DNA of 64,000 nt from Frigoribacterium sp. Leaf263 (GTDB taxonomy: Bacteria; Actinomycetota; Actinomycetes; Actinomycetales; Microbacteriaceae), in the NCBI RefSeq assembly GCF_001422285.1, contig NZ_LMMO01000006.1:2333-66332 (forward strand), given 5' to 3'. The position numbers were made by a program, and so were the translations under genes. The notes under the pieces are model-generated. The model was not told where the DNA came from and did no database searches. It saw only the letters and a list, made by a program, of their open reading frames with translations. Below are positions 15,999-24,999 of this stretch, one piece after another; the stretch's first letter is position 1, and the number at the start of each line of letters is the position of its first letter.

Positions 15999-17230
15999 AT
16001 CTGGACCTTCGAGCCGCGGCGCCAGACCGCGGCAATGTTCAACGTGTCCGAGATCGTCGACGTCGGGTCGCCGTCGACCAAGACCAGGTCCGCACGCAGA
16101 CCCTCGGCGATCCGACCACGGTCCGTGAGGCCGAAGTGCTTCGCTGACACGGACGTCGCGGCGGCCAGCGCCTCGACGGGGCTGAGGCCGGCGCGTACGA
16201 GCATTTGCAGCTCATGGTGGACGCTGGCACCGTGCGCGAGGCCACCGAGCGAAGGGTCCGGTGCTGAGGCGTCGGTCCCGACGAGGATCGGGACACCGGC
16301 AGCGTGCAGAGCTCGAACGGTCGCCAGGACGTCGTCGACGCTGCCGGCCGGGTAGTGGTTGAAGGAGCTCTGCAGGGTCGCGAGCCAGTGGGGGGCGAGC
16401 TTGGAGCTGACGCGGGTGTCGGTGGCGAATTCGGCGCCGGTGAGGCCGATGATCGACGAGTTCAACACGATGCACGGGACGACGAAGACCCCGGCGGAGG
16501 CAATGAGATCGATGATCTCAGGCGTGGGGGCCTCGTCGACGAACAAGTGCGCGAGACCGTCGATCCCCGCCTCTATGGCCATCCGGGTCGCGCCAACGGT
16601 GAGCGTGTGGGCCACAGTCAGCATGCCGAGGCGCTGAGCTTCGGCGACACCGGCGTTCAATGTCGCCTGGTCGAGCATGGGCAGTCCGGGAGCGTTCGCG
16701 GCGGACCCGTCTTCGATCAGGAACTTGATGAAGTCAGATCCGGAGGCGATCAACTCCGGGATGAAGGCCACCGCTTCCTCTGGTGTGGTCGAGAGAGGCA
16801 TCACGATCTCGCCGAAGCCAGGTTCGCCCTCACCTGGGAAGGCACCCTCCGGAATGATCTCGAACGGATGTCCACCTGGAGGGGTGAGTCCGAAGCCAGA
16901 AGACCGGACGTCGGCGATGTCGTCGTTGGTCTCGATGTCGGTGCGTTTGGGAGCGGTGAGGACCCCGCCCATCTCCAGCTCGGTCGTGACCCCGAACTGC
17001 AGTGCGAGGCGAAGCGCGTCGAGGGATGAGTGCGTGTGAGCGTCGATCAGTCCCGGCAACAGGGTCTTGCCGGTCCCGTCAATCGCCTCACCCGTCGCGG
17101 TGACCGCCCGGTCGTCCAAGTTAGAAGGGCCGACCGAGACAATGACCGTCCCCTCGATCGTCACCGTGCGGTTCTCGAGGGCGTGTTCGCCGTCAAAGAC
17201 GCGAACGTTCGAGATGGTTGTGAAGGTCAT
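15995..17230 (-). CDS. Metal-dependent amidohydrolase family protein
   Basis: 411 residues. The signature metal ligands are present: GLIDAHTHSS (HxH), FIKFLIEDG (candidate carboxylated Lys), TVAHTLT and GLAHLFVDE (His), and VGTDASAPD (Asp). LRADLVLVDGDPTS is the usual C-terminal beta-sandwich return. It belongs to the prolidase/imidazolonepropionase-like cyclic amide hydrolase group. With the amidase it suggests stepwise degradation of an amide compound. Its operator is 17271-17292. Confidence 0.85.
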   Translation of the reverse strand: MTFTTISNVRVFDGEHALENRTVTIEGTVIVSVGPSNLDDRAVTATGEAIDGTGKTLLPGLIDAHTHSSLDALRLALQFGVTTELEMGGVLTAPKRTDIETNDDIADVRSSGFGLTPPGGHPFEIIPEGAFPGEGEPGFGEIVMPLSTTPEEAVAFIPELIASGSDFIKFLIEDGSAANAPGLPMLDQATLNAGVAEAQRLGMLTVAHTLTVGATRMAIEAGIDGLAHLFVDEAPTPEIIDLIASAGVFVVPCIVLNSSIIGLTGAEFATDTRVSSKLAPHWLATLQSSFNHYPAGSVDDVLATVRALHAAGVPILVGTDASAPDPSLGGLAHGASVHHELQMLVRAGLSPVEALAAATSVSAKHFGLTDRGRIAEGLRADLVLVDGDPTSTISDTLNIAAVWRRGSKVQM

Positions 17231-17270
17231 GGCAGTCCAGTTCTCTGCGGAGCCGCGACCAGTTGTCGCT

Positions 17271-17292
17271 TGCTAACAAGAATATGTTAGCA
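17271..17292. promoter_or_regulatory. Operator TGCTAAC-N8-GTTAGCA upstream of the amidohydrolase gene
   Basis: The 7-bp arms are identical to the site at 13010-13033; the spacer is AAGAATAT. It lies 41 bases from the amidohydrolase start on the minus strand. Confidence 0.75.
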
Positions 17293-17459
17293 GCATGAAA
17301 CCGAGTAGGTGGCGTGGCCTTCTAATGACGACCACTTGGCCGACGGGCGCTCGAGAGTCGGGCCGCTCCCCCATGGCTGCTGGCCCCGGACCGTCTTAAT
17401 GGGTCAGTCCGGAATCCAATCTCTCCGAGGAATTCCCCATCGGGCGGCCTGCCACTCGT

Positions 17460-17605
17460 GTCTCGCTTCCCTACGGTTGCGAGACGTCTCGCCGGTTCCG
17501 AGCAACGGGGAACCGGCGGCCCGCAATTTCGGGGCACGGCGAGTCTCGTAACCATGTATCGCAACCTTGGTCGAGAATTGGTGTCATGAAGGTTGGTTGC
17601 GAGAC
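17460..17605. other. Candidate res region of the adjacent serine recombinase
   Basis: The 328 bases from 17293 to 17620 contain no gene but hold several copies of an 11-bp motif. GGTTGCGAGAC occurs at 17475-17485 and 17595-17605, and inverted copies GTCTCGTAACC at 17543-17553 and GTATCGCAACC at 17556-17566. Paired half-sites upstream of a resolvase gene are the usual res arrangement. Confidence 0.5.
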
Positions 17606-17620
17606 ACACACGGTCCTGCG

Positions 17621-18214
17621 ATGCGGCTGATCGGCTACGCGCGGGTCTCGACCCGTCAGCAGGACACCGATCGGCAAGAGCAGGATCTACTGACGGCCGG
17701 CGTCCGGCGAGATGACTTGTACGTCGACCAGGGCGTCTCTGGCGCGCGTGCATCACGACCCGCGTTCGACCGAGCTCTCAATGCTCTTCATGAGGGAGAC
17801 ACCCTCGTAGTGACAACCCTCGACCGCCTTGGGCGTTCCACCATCGACATGCTCGGGTTCGCAGCGCAGCTCCGAGACCGCGGCGCCGGCCTTCGCGTCT
17901 TGAATCTCGGCGGCGGCGACGTCGACACAACCACCCCTATGGGATCGATGGTGTTCTCCGTCATGGCAGCTCTCGCGCAGATGGAACTCGAGATCAAGCG
18001 TGAGCGCGTCCGTGACTCCGTCTCAAAGAGACGCCAGACGGGCAGCGACATCGGCGGACGACGTCCCATGTTCACCGACAGTCAGATCCGATCAGCAATC
18101 AGGCTTCTCGACGCCGGACATCCTCCATCGCAAGTTGCTCGCGACTTCGGCATGTCCCGTGCAACTCTTTACCGGCGCATCGCCACACTAGACGCACAAG
18201 CGAAGCACTCGTAA
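17621..18214 (+). CDS. Small serine recombinase (resolvase)
   Basis: 197 residues starting MRLIGYARVSTRQQDTDRQ, so the nucleophile is Ser10. TTLDRLGRSTIDML and FSVMAALAQMELEIKRERV are the catalytic core and E-helix. PSQVARDFGMSRATLYRRI is the C-terminal HTH. Only distantly similar to the 12225 recombinase. The res-like repeats upstream suggest it resolves plasmid multimers or cointegrates. A longer start at 17567 was rejected because the core begins at MRLIG. Confidence 0.9.
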   Translation: MRLIGYARVSTRQQDTDRQEQDLLTAGVRRDDLYVDQGVSGARASRPAFDRALNALHEGDTLVVTTLDRLGRSTIDMLGFAAQLRDRGAGLRVLNLGGGDVDTTTPMGSMVFSVMAALAQMELEIKRERVRDSVSKRRQTGSDIGGRRPMFTDSQIRSAIRLLDAGHPPSQVARDFGMSRATLYRRIATLDAQAKHS

Positions 18215-18269
18215 GCCTGCGGAAAGGTGATTGCTACCCACCGCCGCAGCACCGGAACAAAGGAACCTC

Positions 18270-18605
18270 ATGGCGCGCAGGACAGTTATCCAGCTCACCG
18301 ACGACATCGATGGCACGCCCATTGCTGATAGAGCCGGACGTACAGTCGCCTTTGCCCTCGATGGCATCGCCTACGAGATCGACCTCAGCGACGCACACCT
18401 CGCGGAACTCCACGAAACGCTCACGCCGTACACCACCGCCGGCCGCCGCACAGGACGCAAGAGCAACGCCGCTGCAGGAGCTACCAAGACGGACAAGGCC
18501 GAGCTCACGAAGATCCGCGAGTGGGCCCGCCAGAACGGCCACGAAGTTTCCGACCGCGGACGTGTCTCGAGCACCATCCGCGACGCGTTCGACGCTGCCA
18601 ACTAG
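18270..18605 (+). CDS. lsr2: Lsr2 nucleoid-associated protein
   Basis: 111 residues of ordinary Lsr2 length. The N-terminal beta/alpha dimerisation domain (VIQLTDDIDGTPIADRAG, FALDGIAYEIDLSDAH) is followed by a Ala/Gly/Thr linker. The C-terminal DNA-binding domain is IREWARQNGHEVSDRGRVS, with the RGR minor-groove hook. Lsr2 is the actinobacterial xenogeneic silencer. A plasmid copy probably coats the AT-richer restriction-modification island next door or reduces the fitness cost of carriage. Confidence 0.92.
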   Translation: MARRTVIQLTDDIDGTPIADRAGRTVAFALDGIAYEIDLSDAHLAELHETLTPYTTAGRRTGRKSNAAAGATKTDKAELTKIREWARQNGHEVSDRGRVSSTIRDAFDAAN

Positions 18606-19100
18606 AACTGCACCTAGTCGCCGACGCCTCTCCCCGCAAACCGCAACTTAACCTCGCCGACGAGCGACCACAAGATCCGTTGCATTGCGTCAAGACCCGC
18701 GGTCAGATCTGTGGCGACTCCCCCATGGCAACCCAAACGCCACGCGTAGGAAGGCCACGTGACGTGCGGCGCTGAGGCATGCCCCAGATCGGCACGGCTC
18801 CGCGGCTGCTAGACGACCGCCTACCGGGCGCGATGCCTGTCAGCCTCCAGAAACCCGGATGGGTTCAAAAACCGTCTTCGAACCCGTCGCCGTTCTCGGC
18901 TAGCCGATCTGACCGTCCGGCAGTCCGGCCACTCCACCCGAAATTGATCCTGCCTAAGGGGATCGACCCGTTAGCACGGCGGGAGCCGCTCAGGATGCGT
19001 CTTGAGCGGCTCGCGTGTTCAGTAGTCCTGGCGCTAGAAACTGGGCCGCTTGTAGCCGTCGACGCACAGGTTCGCGCCCGAGACGATGGGGCGCTGCCAG
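18606..19100. other. Non-coding stretch with a strong inverted repeat
   Basis: No credible gene. A perfect 10-bp inverted repeat GAGCCGCTCA / TGAGCGGCTC lies at 18983-18992 and 19003-19012 with a 10-base loop. A weaker GGGTTC/GAACCC dyad lies near 18858-18882. The plus-strand frame through this area is Arg/Pro/Ser-rich and looks spurious. Confidence 0.4.
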
Positions 19101-19370
19101 TCAGCCCTGGCCTCCCTCAAGCTTCCGCCGTTCCCTCCGCAGGCGCTCAATCTGCGGCGCAGCCTTCACGGCGCCCCAAAGGAGCGCCCCGGCGCCGGCT
19201 AAGCCGCCGATCAGCAACACAACCTTCCGGCCGTCGACTTCGACTGGGTAGAGACTCTCGATGTACTCCTTCGGGTAATACTTGCCATACCAATAGATGT
19301 ACCCCTTCGCTGCATAGTCCACAGCGTCGTCCCAGTCGTGGTCGTCTTCGTAGTCCCATGGTTTCGACAC
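19101..19370 (-). CDS. Small single-TM protein, unknown function
   Basis: 89 residues. An acidic and aromatic N-terminus (WDYEDDHDWDDAVDYAAKGY, YWYGKYYP) is followed by one hydrophobic helix (VVLLIGGLAGAGALLWGAV) and a basic tail (IERLRRERRKLEGG). No family recognised. No clear Shine-Dalgarno, so moderately uncertain. Confidence 0.5.
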   Translation of the reverse strand: MSKPWDYEDDHDWDDAVDYAAKGYIYWYGKYYPKEYIESLYPVEVDGRKVVLLIGGLAGAGALLWGAVKAAPQIERLRRERRKLEGGQG

Positions 19371-19580
19371 CCGGCAGATCCTTCCGCCGTGACCGTTGTG
19401 ATCAGGCGAGTCTTATCTTCGCGGAGACCCCCGCGGAGCGCTAGGAATTACCACTAGGGCATCTTCCACTCCTGGCCGACGGTGGCACGGCGCCTACCTC
19501 CCGTGCCGGTAATGTCGATCCTCGATTGGACTTTTGCGTTGCCGCTGCGTGCGAGCGCGCGTGCACAGACAGGGGAAACA

Positions 19581-21716
19581 GTGTCGAGACTCACGGATCT
19601 GATTCACACCGTGAAGCAACTCGACCCCCAGCTCGGTACGGACCTCGAAGCTGAGATAGCGCCGCTGCAAGAACGGTTGCCGTTCGGTCTGAACTTCGAA
19701 AAGCACCAGCCCGAGGCGGTCGAGCTTCCCGGAGTTGCGCTGCGGGTCGGGAGTAAGGTGCGCGTGCTGCCGGCACGGGACGGCGTGGATACGGCAGATC
19801 GGCGACTGTGGGTCGTCGAGGATCTTCACCGAGACACCGTTGGAGCTCGAAGAGCTCGGATTTCCCTGGTCCGCAACCCAAAGGAGGCTGTCGACGACGT
19901 TCTGGTCGAAGATCTCGTGTTGGTCGCCGAGTTCCGAGACCCCATTTACCCCGGCCTGCGCTCCACAGGCACCGTGCTGCGGGGCGGAGATCGCCCCTTC
20001 CACTCCGTCATCAACGGAGAAAACTTCCACGTTCTAGAAGCTTTGACATTTACACACCGCGGCCGCGTCGACGCCATTTACATCGACCCTCCCTACAACA
20101 CGGGTGCTCGCGACTGGAAGTACAACAACGACTACGTCGAGTCGGACGATCTCTATCGACACAGCAAATGGCTCGCCTTCATGGAGCGGCGGCTGCACGT
20201 CGCTCGAGCGTTACTAAACCCGCTCGACTCAGTCTTAATCGTGACTATCGACGAGAAAGAGTATCTCCGCCTTGGTCTCCTGCTCGAGCAGGTGTTCCCC
20301 GATGCCCGCATACAAATGATCAGCACGCAAATTAACCTTGCTAACGTTGCACGCAAGGGCGCCTTCGGTCGCAACGATGAGTATGTTTTCTTCGTCATGC
20401 TCGGCGACGCAGCTCCGCAGCGCGTCGAGCTCGGATCCGATTGGGTCTCGGCAAAGGGTCGAACGTTCACGGGGTCTGTTCGCTGGGATCTTCTCCGTCG
20501 CTCTGGAACCAACGCGAGCCGGACTGATCGACCCAACCTGTTCTACCCGATCTACATCAATCCAGAGAAGAACGCGGTCGTAAGCGCAGGAGCAGCACCA
20601 ACGCCCGAGGAAGATCACACCCTAGTTGAGGTACCGGCTGGTCAAAAAGTCATCTGGCCGATCCGAAAAGACGGATCGCACGGCAATTGGCAACTAGGCC
20701 AGAACGCTCTTCTTCGACATGTAGAACAGGGCCGGGTCCGCCTGGGCGGCTCGGCGAACAAGGGCTATGTCGTCTACTACATCAAGGGTGGCGAATACGA
20801 AAAAATTGAGCGCGGCGACTACCCAATCGTTGGACGCAACCCTGATGGGTCTTTAAACCTTGGGTCGTCGGAGAATATCGTCAATCTGGCCGTTCCTGGG
20901 ACTCAGTGGCGGGTCTCGGGGCATGATGCGACGCAGTACGGATCGCGCTTATTGAATTCATTTCTCCCGGGTCGAACCTTCCCCTTCCCAAAAGCTCTGT
21001 ATGCGGTCGAGGATGCCCTCCGATTCTTTGTGTCCTCTAAGCCCGAAGCGGTCGTGCTCGACTTTTTTGCTGGTTCGGGCACCACCGCCCACGCAGTGAT
21101 GCGACTTAACAAGCAAGATGGGGGCCGTCGACAGTCGATCTCCGTGACCAATAACGAGGTTGGCGTCGACGAGCAGCGCCGTCTACGCCTCCAGGGCCTA
21201 CGAGCTGGCGACGCCGAATGGGAACGCAGGGGAATTTGCGACTACGTCACAAAGCCCCGGATCAAGGCAGCGATCACAGGTCTGACGGCCACTGGAGAGC
21301 CAATTTCCGGCACATATAAGTTCGTCGACGAATTCCCTATGAGCGACGGCTTCGAGGAAAATGCTGAATTCTTTACCTTGACGTACGAGTCGGTGTGGCG
21401 GGTAAGTCAAAATCGTGCCTTCGCCGCGATTGCTCCACTTCTCTGGTTGCGAGCTGGTGCCCGAGGTCGCCGCATCGACGACTTGAGTGCAGGCTGGGAA
21501 GTAGCAGAGGCGTACGGCATTCTCGACGACCTCGACAAAGCAGCCGAGTTCATCGAAGCCGTCGAAAAGCGCCCGGACTTGCATATCGTCTACATAATCA
21601 CGGACGACGACCGCAGGTACCAAATGGTCTCTGATGGCCTGCGTCACCTTTCTACGGTGCGGTTGTACTCGTCGTATCTACAGGACTTCCAAATCAACAA
21701 TGGGGTGACGATATGA
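19581..21716 (+). CDS. Type III-like site-specific DNA methyltransferase (Mod)
   Basis: 711 residues from GTG 19581 (AGGGGA upstream), which gives the family-typical opening SRLTDLIHTVKQLDPQLGTD. The catalytic motif DPPYNTG (169-175) precedes the SAM motif LDFFAGSGTTAHAV, the beta-class N6-adenine order used by type III Mod. The surrounding YIDPPYNTGARDWKYNNDYV and HSKWLAFMERRL are strongly conserved in this class. It would methylate the host strand and give sequence specificity to the downstream helicase. ATGA overlap with that gene. Confidence 0.9.
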   Translation: MSRLTDLIHTVKQLDPQLGTDLEAEIAPLQERLPFGLNFEKHQPEAVELPGVALRVGSKVRVLPARDGVDTADRRLWVVEDLHRDTVGARRARISLVRNPKEAVDDVLVEDLVLVAEFRDPIYPGLRSTGTVLRGGDRPFHSVINGENFHVLEALTFTHRGRVDAIYIDPPYNTGARDWKYNNDYVESDDLYRHSKWLAFMERRLHVARALLNPLDSVLIVTIDEKEYLRLGLLLEQVFPDARIQMISTQINLANVARKGAFGRNDEYVFFVMLGDAAPQRVELGSDWVSAKGRTFTGSVRWDLLRRSGTNASRTDRPNLFYPIYINPEKNAVVSAGAAPTPEEDHTLVEVPAGQKVIWPIRKDGSHGNWQLGQNALLRHVEQGRVRLGGSANKGYVVYYIKGGEYEKIERGDYPIVGRNPDGSLNLGSSENIVNLAVPGTQWRVSGHDATQYGSRLLNSFLPGRTFPFPKALYAVEDALRFFVSSKPEAVVLDFFAGSGTTAHAVMRLNKQDGGRRQSISVTNNEVGVDEQRRLRLQGLRAGDAEWERRGICDYVTKPRIKAAITGLTATGEPISGTYKFVDEFPMSDGFEENAEFFTLTYESVWRVSQNRAFAAIAPLLWLRAGARGRRIDDLSAGWEVAEAYGILDDLDKAAEFIEAVEKRPDLHIVYIITDDDRRYQMVSDGLRHLSTVRLYSSYLQDFQINNGVTI

Positions 21717-24277
21717 GGTATACACTCAAGGATTACCAGTCTGATGCCGTCGGAGATGTCCTCACCAACCTCGCCTCAGCTCGCGAACTCTTCCACAGCG
21801 TCAACTCGCGCGTGACGAGCCTCGCGCTTGCCGCCACCACCGGCGCCGGCAAGACGGTCATGGCCGCAGCTGTCATCGAATCACTTTTCTTCGGCAGTGA
21901 CGACGCCGATTTTCTCAGTGACCCATCTGCCGTTGTCCTCTGGTTCAGCGACGACCCTTCCCTGAACGCCCAAACCCGATTTCGCCTCGAAGAGGCATCT
22001 GACAAGCTCAGGAGTCGTCTCGTAACCATTGAGCACCCGTTCCGATACCGCGAGCTTCAACCGGGGTACGTTTACTTCTTGAACACGTCGAAGCTGGCCA
22101 AAAATAGTTTGCTGACCCGCACAAACAGCGAACAGAACCAGCTCGACGGAATTCGGAGTCACCCTGACGCCATTCCGTTCACAATTTGGGACACGATTCG
22201 GAACACGATCGACAACGGCTCCACGACGCTGTACATGGTCCTAGATGAAGCGCACCGAGGGATGGGACGTCGATCGTCCGCCGACAAGCCGAGCATCGTC
22301 AAGCAATTGATCAACGGGCGTGGCAGCGTGCCGCCCATGCCCGTTGTCTGGGGCATCTCGGCGACTGTGGATCGCTTCGAGCAGGCCATGGTTTCAGCCG
22401 AAGTCGCGTCGAACAGGATCCCGCTGGCCACGATCACCGTAGATCCGGTGCGAATCCAGGAGTCGGGGCTTCTTAAGGACGACATTGTCCTTGACTTCCC
22501 CGCCGAGACCGGCGACTTCAGCACGGTGCTGTTGCGTCGAGGCACGCGCAAAATAAAGGCATCTACCGCGGCTTGGGAAGAGTATTCACAGCAGCAAGGA
22601 GGCGACGATCGGGTCACCCCTTTGATGGTTCTTCAGGTACCGAACAAGCCTGACGCAACGCAAATGAAGCAGGCTCTAGACGTCATCTTCGATGAGTGGC
22701 CCGATCTAACAGGCGATGCGATTGCCAACGTCTTCGGTGACCATGCGAACGAACGCTACGGGCCCTACACCGTGCCCTACATCCCTCCGGAACGGGTGCA
22801 AGATGCCCGACACATCCGGGTCGTCCTGGCGAAGGACGCAATTTCTACAGGTTGGGACTGTCCCCGTGCGGAGGTTCTCGTCTCGTTCCGGCCGGCGAAG
22901 GATGCCACTCACATCACGCAGCTACTGGGGCGGATGGTCCGGACGCCACTGGCGCGTCGTGTCGAGGGCAATGACGTTTTGAACAGCGTGGAGTGCATCT
23001 TGCCCCGGTTTGACCGCAAGACTGCGACGCAGGTCCTCGAGCAGCTAATGGGAGGTAACGAGCTCATCAGCCAGGACGACACGCGCCGGATCCTTGTAGA
23101 TCCGGCTCTAATGACGCCAAACCCTGACTTGTCAGCGAAGGTGTGGGAGCTTTTGGACGAGTTGCCCTCGCAAACTCTTCCCCGGAAGAACGCCAACCCA
23201 ATGAAGCGACTCACGGCGCTCGCTCACGCCCTCTCCGCGGACAGGCTCCGGGCTGCGGCTGGCGACGAAGCTCACAGTGAGTTGCACGGTGTCCTCGACG
23301 GCCTCGCCGCGCGCTACGCACAGGACCTCCAGAAGGCGACGACTGAGATTCTGACGGTGCGGGGCGGCAGCGTCCGTGGTGCTGCGCAGTACGGCATGCG
23401 GATCGAGTCGACGTTCACGGAGGTTGCCGACGACCGAGCAATTCAAAATGCTTACGCTCAGGGCGCGCGTGTCCTCTCCCCGGACCTCGCCCGGACGTAC
23501 GTGGACCGTCTGGCTCCTGAGAACGACGCCGACGACGACGAGATCCGTGAGGCATTTGTCCGCGTTGCAGCGCTCGGCACTCTCGCTCCCGTCCGCCAGG
23601 CCCTCGAAGATGAGGCTGACAAGCTCGTCAAGCAGTGGCTAACGGAGTATCGCGTGGCGATAAAATCGTTGCCTGAGGCTCGACAGACCGTGTATGCCGA
23701 TATCACTTCAATGAGTTCGTCCCCACAGATCATCCCAATCGCTCGGCCCCTCAACCGACAGGAAGAAACCAAACGACGTACTCTAGATGGCGACGTTGTC
23801 CTCGAACGGCGGAGTCGGCATCTCCTTGCCGACGAAGAGCGTCTTTTCCCGATCGGGTCGCTGAACCCGATTGAGGTGGAAGTGCTCGACATTGAACTCG
23901 CTCGCACCGATACCATCGCCTGGTACCGAAACCCCAGCCGCGGTCGGGACTCCCTTGGGATTGCATACACGGATAAGTTCGGTGACTGGCGCACCCTCCG
24001 ACCTGACTTTCTCTTCTTCACGGAGCAGCCCGGCGGCGTTCGGATAAATCTGGTTGATCCCCACGGGCATTGGCTCCCCGACGCGCTGCCGAAGCTGCGG
24101 GGCATGGCTCAATACGTCCACGAACACGGTGACAAGGTGCATCGAGCCGAGACGATTTCGCGCATAGAGGGCAAGCTTCGCGTGCTCGACCTCACGCTCG
24201 AAGCCGTACGGTCCGCGGCTCTGACGTCCACGGACGCGGACGAGCTGTATCGCGCCGCCGGCCACAACTACGAATAG
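21713..24277 (+). CDS. Type III-like restriction helicase subunit (Res)
   Basis: 854 residues. The SF2 helicase motor has a Q-like YQSDAV, Walker A ATTGAGKT (41-48), DEAH (178-181), the SAT-like GISATVDR, and a motif VI-like HITQLLGRMVRT. The C-terminal domain has WYRNPSRG and TLRPDFLFF, like the type III nuclease domain, but the expected ExK strand reads VDPHG. It is coupled to Mod by ATGA. It would cleave or translocate on unmethylated incoming DNA; the nuclease chemistry is uncertain. Confidence 0.88.
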   Translation: MRYTLKDYQSDAVGDVLTNLASARELFHSVNSRVTSLALAATTGAGKTVMAAAVIESLFFGSDDADFLSDPSAVVLWFSDDPSLNAQTRFRLEEASDKLRSRLVTIEHPFRYRELQPGYVYFLNTSKLAKNSLLTRTNSEQNQLDGIRSHPDAIPFTIWDTIRNTIDNGSTTLYMVLDEAHRGMGRRSSADKPSIVKQLINGRGSVPPMPVVWGISATVDRFEQAMVSAEVASNRIPLATITVDPVRIQESGLLKDDIVLDFPAETGDFSTVLLRRGTRKIKASTAAWEEYSQQQGGDDRVTPLMVLQVPNKPDATQMKQALDVIFDEWPDLTGDAIANVFGDHANERYGPYTVPYIPPERVQDARHIRVVLAKDAISTGWDCPRAEVLVSFRPAKDATHITQLLGRMVRTPLARRVEGNDVLNSVECILPRFDRKTATQVLEQLMGGNELISQDDTRRILVDPALMTPNPDLSAKVWELLDELPSQTLPRKNANPMKRLTALAHALSADRLRAAAGDEAHSELHGVLDGLAARYAQDLQKATTEILTVRGGSVRGAAQYGMRIESTFTEVADDRAIQNAYAQGARVLSPDLARTYVDRLAPENDADDDEIREAFVRVAALGTLAPVRQALEDEADKLVKQWLTEYRVAIKSLPEARQTVYADITSMSSSPQIIPIARPLNRQEETKRRTLDGDVVLERRSRHLLADEERLFPIGSLNPIEVEVLDIELARTDTIAWYRNPSRGRDSLGIAYTDKFGDWRTLRPDFLFFTEQPGGVRINLVDPHGHWLPDALPKLRGMAQYVHEHGDKVHRAETISRIEGKLRVLDLTLEAVRSAALTSTDADELYRAAGHNYE

Positions 24278-24516
24278 GAACAAGCGCCCATGGGCTGAAC
24301 CGGCGGTCCCGGCTTCCGATCAACGAACCTAGAGGCTTACGACAGCTTGTTTGAAATATGCCGATCGCGGCGGTAGTTATTAAGGCTGTCGCGGACAAAC
24401 TAACAAGGGCTTGCTCAAGAAAATAATGCTTTGTCATTGAAGCAGTCAGTGTTGACTAAGTCAGATTCGACTTCAACTATAGGACAAGCGCGAAAGTAGT
24501 CTTTTCAGCACCCGTC
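24278..24516. other. Non-coding AT-richer junction
   Basis: Between the convergent Res and parB genes. It holds a 10-bp palindrome GCCCATGGGC at ~24287 and an AT-rich tract at 24340-24470. No gene was seen. Confidence 0.4.
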
Positions 24517-24999
24517 TCAACTCGATAGCGGACGACCTGGTGAGAGCGGACTCGAATCAGGTGCGTATGCTTTTCCGGCATTATGTTGGGCCTCGCGTCT
24601 CTCCAGCTCAGCGACGATAGCCTTCTCGACAAAATCGGACCAGCTTCGGTCTCGAGCCGCATAGCTCGTGGCCCGGTAAGCGGCACGTGCGCGCGCGTAG
24701 TGACGTGATGCGATGTAGACGGTCATGCGCTTTGTTTCAGAATCGACAGCTGTCTCTTCAGCTGCGGGAGACGAGCTGGGCTCACGAGCTACTCCCAGCA
24801 TCGGCTTCTTCGCCCCAGGGACAGTCGAGGGAATGTGTCCCTCTGTCGTATCGCCAGACACGTCATCGGCTGCAGCCGGTTCCTTCATCTCGCCCCCGCT
24901 GGCTTCCGGGCGGTTTCGACGGATTAGTCGGCTGAGGTCAGGTGCAGCAGCCCGTGGCTCGAGCCCTCCGATGCGACGCGATTTCTCATTGTCGGTCAT
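24517..24999 (-). CDS. ParB-type small centromere-binding partner of ParA
   Basis: 160 residues. A long disordered Pro/Glu/Ala N-terminus is followed by a C-terminal domain KRMTVYIASRHYARARAAYR...DRSWSDFVEKAIVAEL, a strand-helix-helix pattern like the RHH partners of plasmid ParA proteins. Its ATG overlaps the parA stop (ATGA), the usual par operon order. It would bind the 18-bp repeat array upstream of parA. Confidence 0.75.
   Translation of the reverse strand: MTDNEKSRRIGGLEPRAAAPDLSRLIRRNRPEASGGEMKEPAAADDVSGDTTEGHIPSTVPGAKKPMLGVAREPSSSPAAEETAVDSETKRMTVYIASRHYARARAAYRATSYAARDRSWSDFVEKAIVAELERREAQHNAGKAYAPDSSPLSPGRPLSS

Noticed and set aside
18858-18882. tRNA-like GGGTTC/GAACCC dyad as an attachment site
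   Set aside because: No cloverleaf can be drawn and no integrase is adjacent.
18779-19444. Plus-strand frame of 221 codons
   Set aside because: Pro/Arg/Ser-rich, no start signal, overlaps a better minus gene and an inverted repeat.
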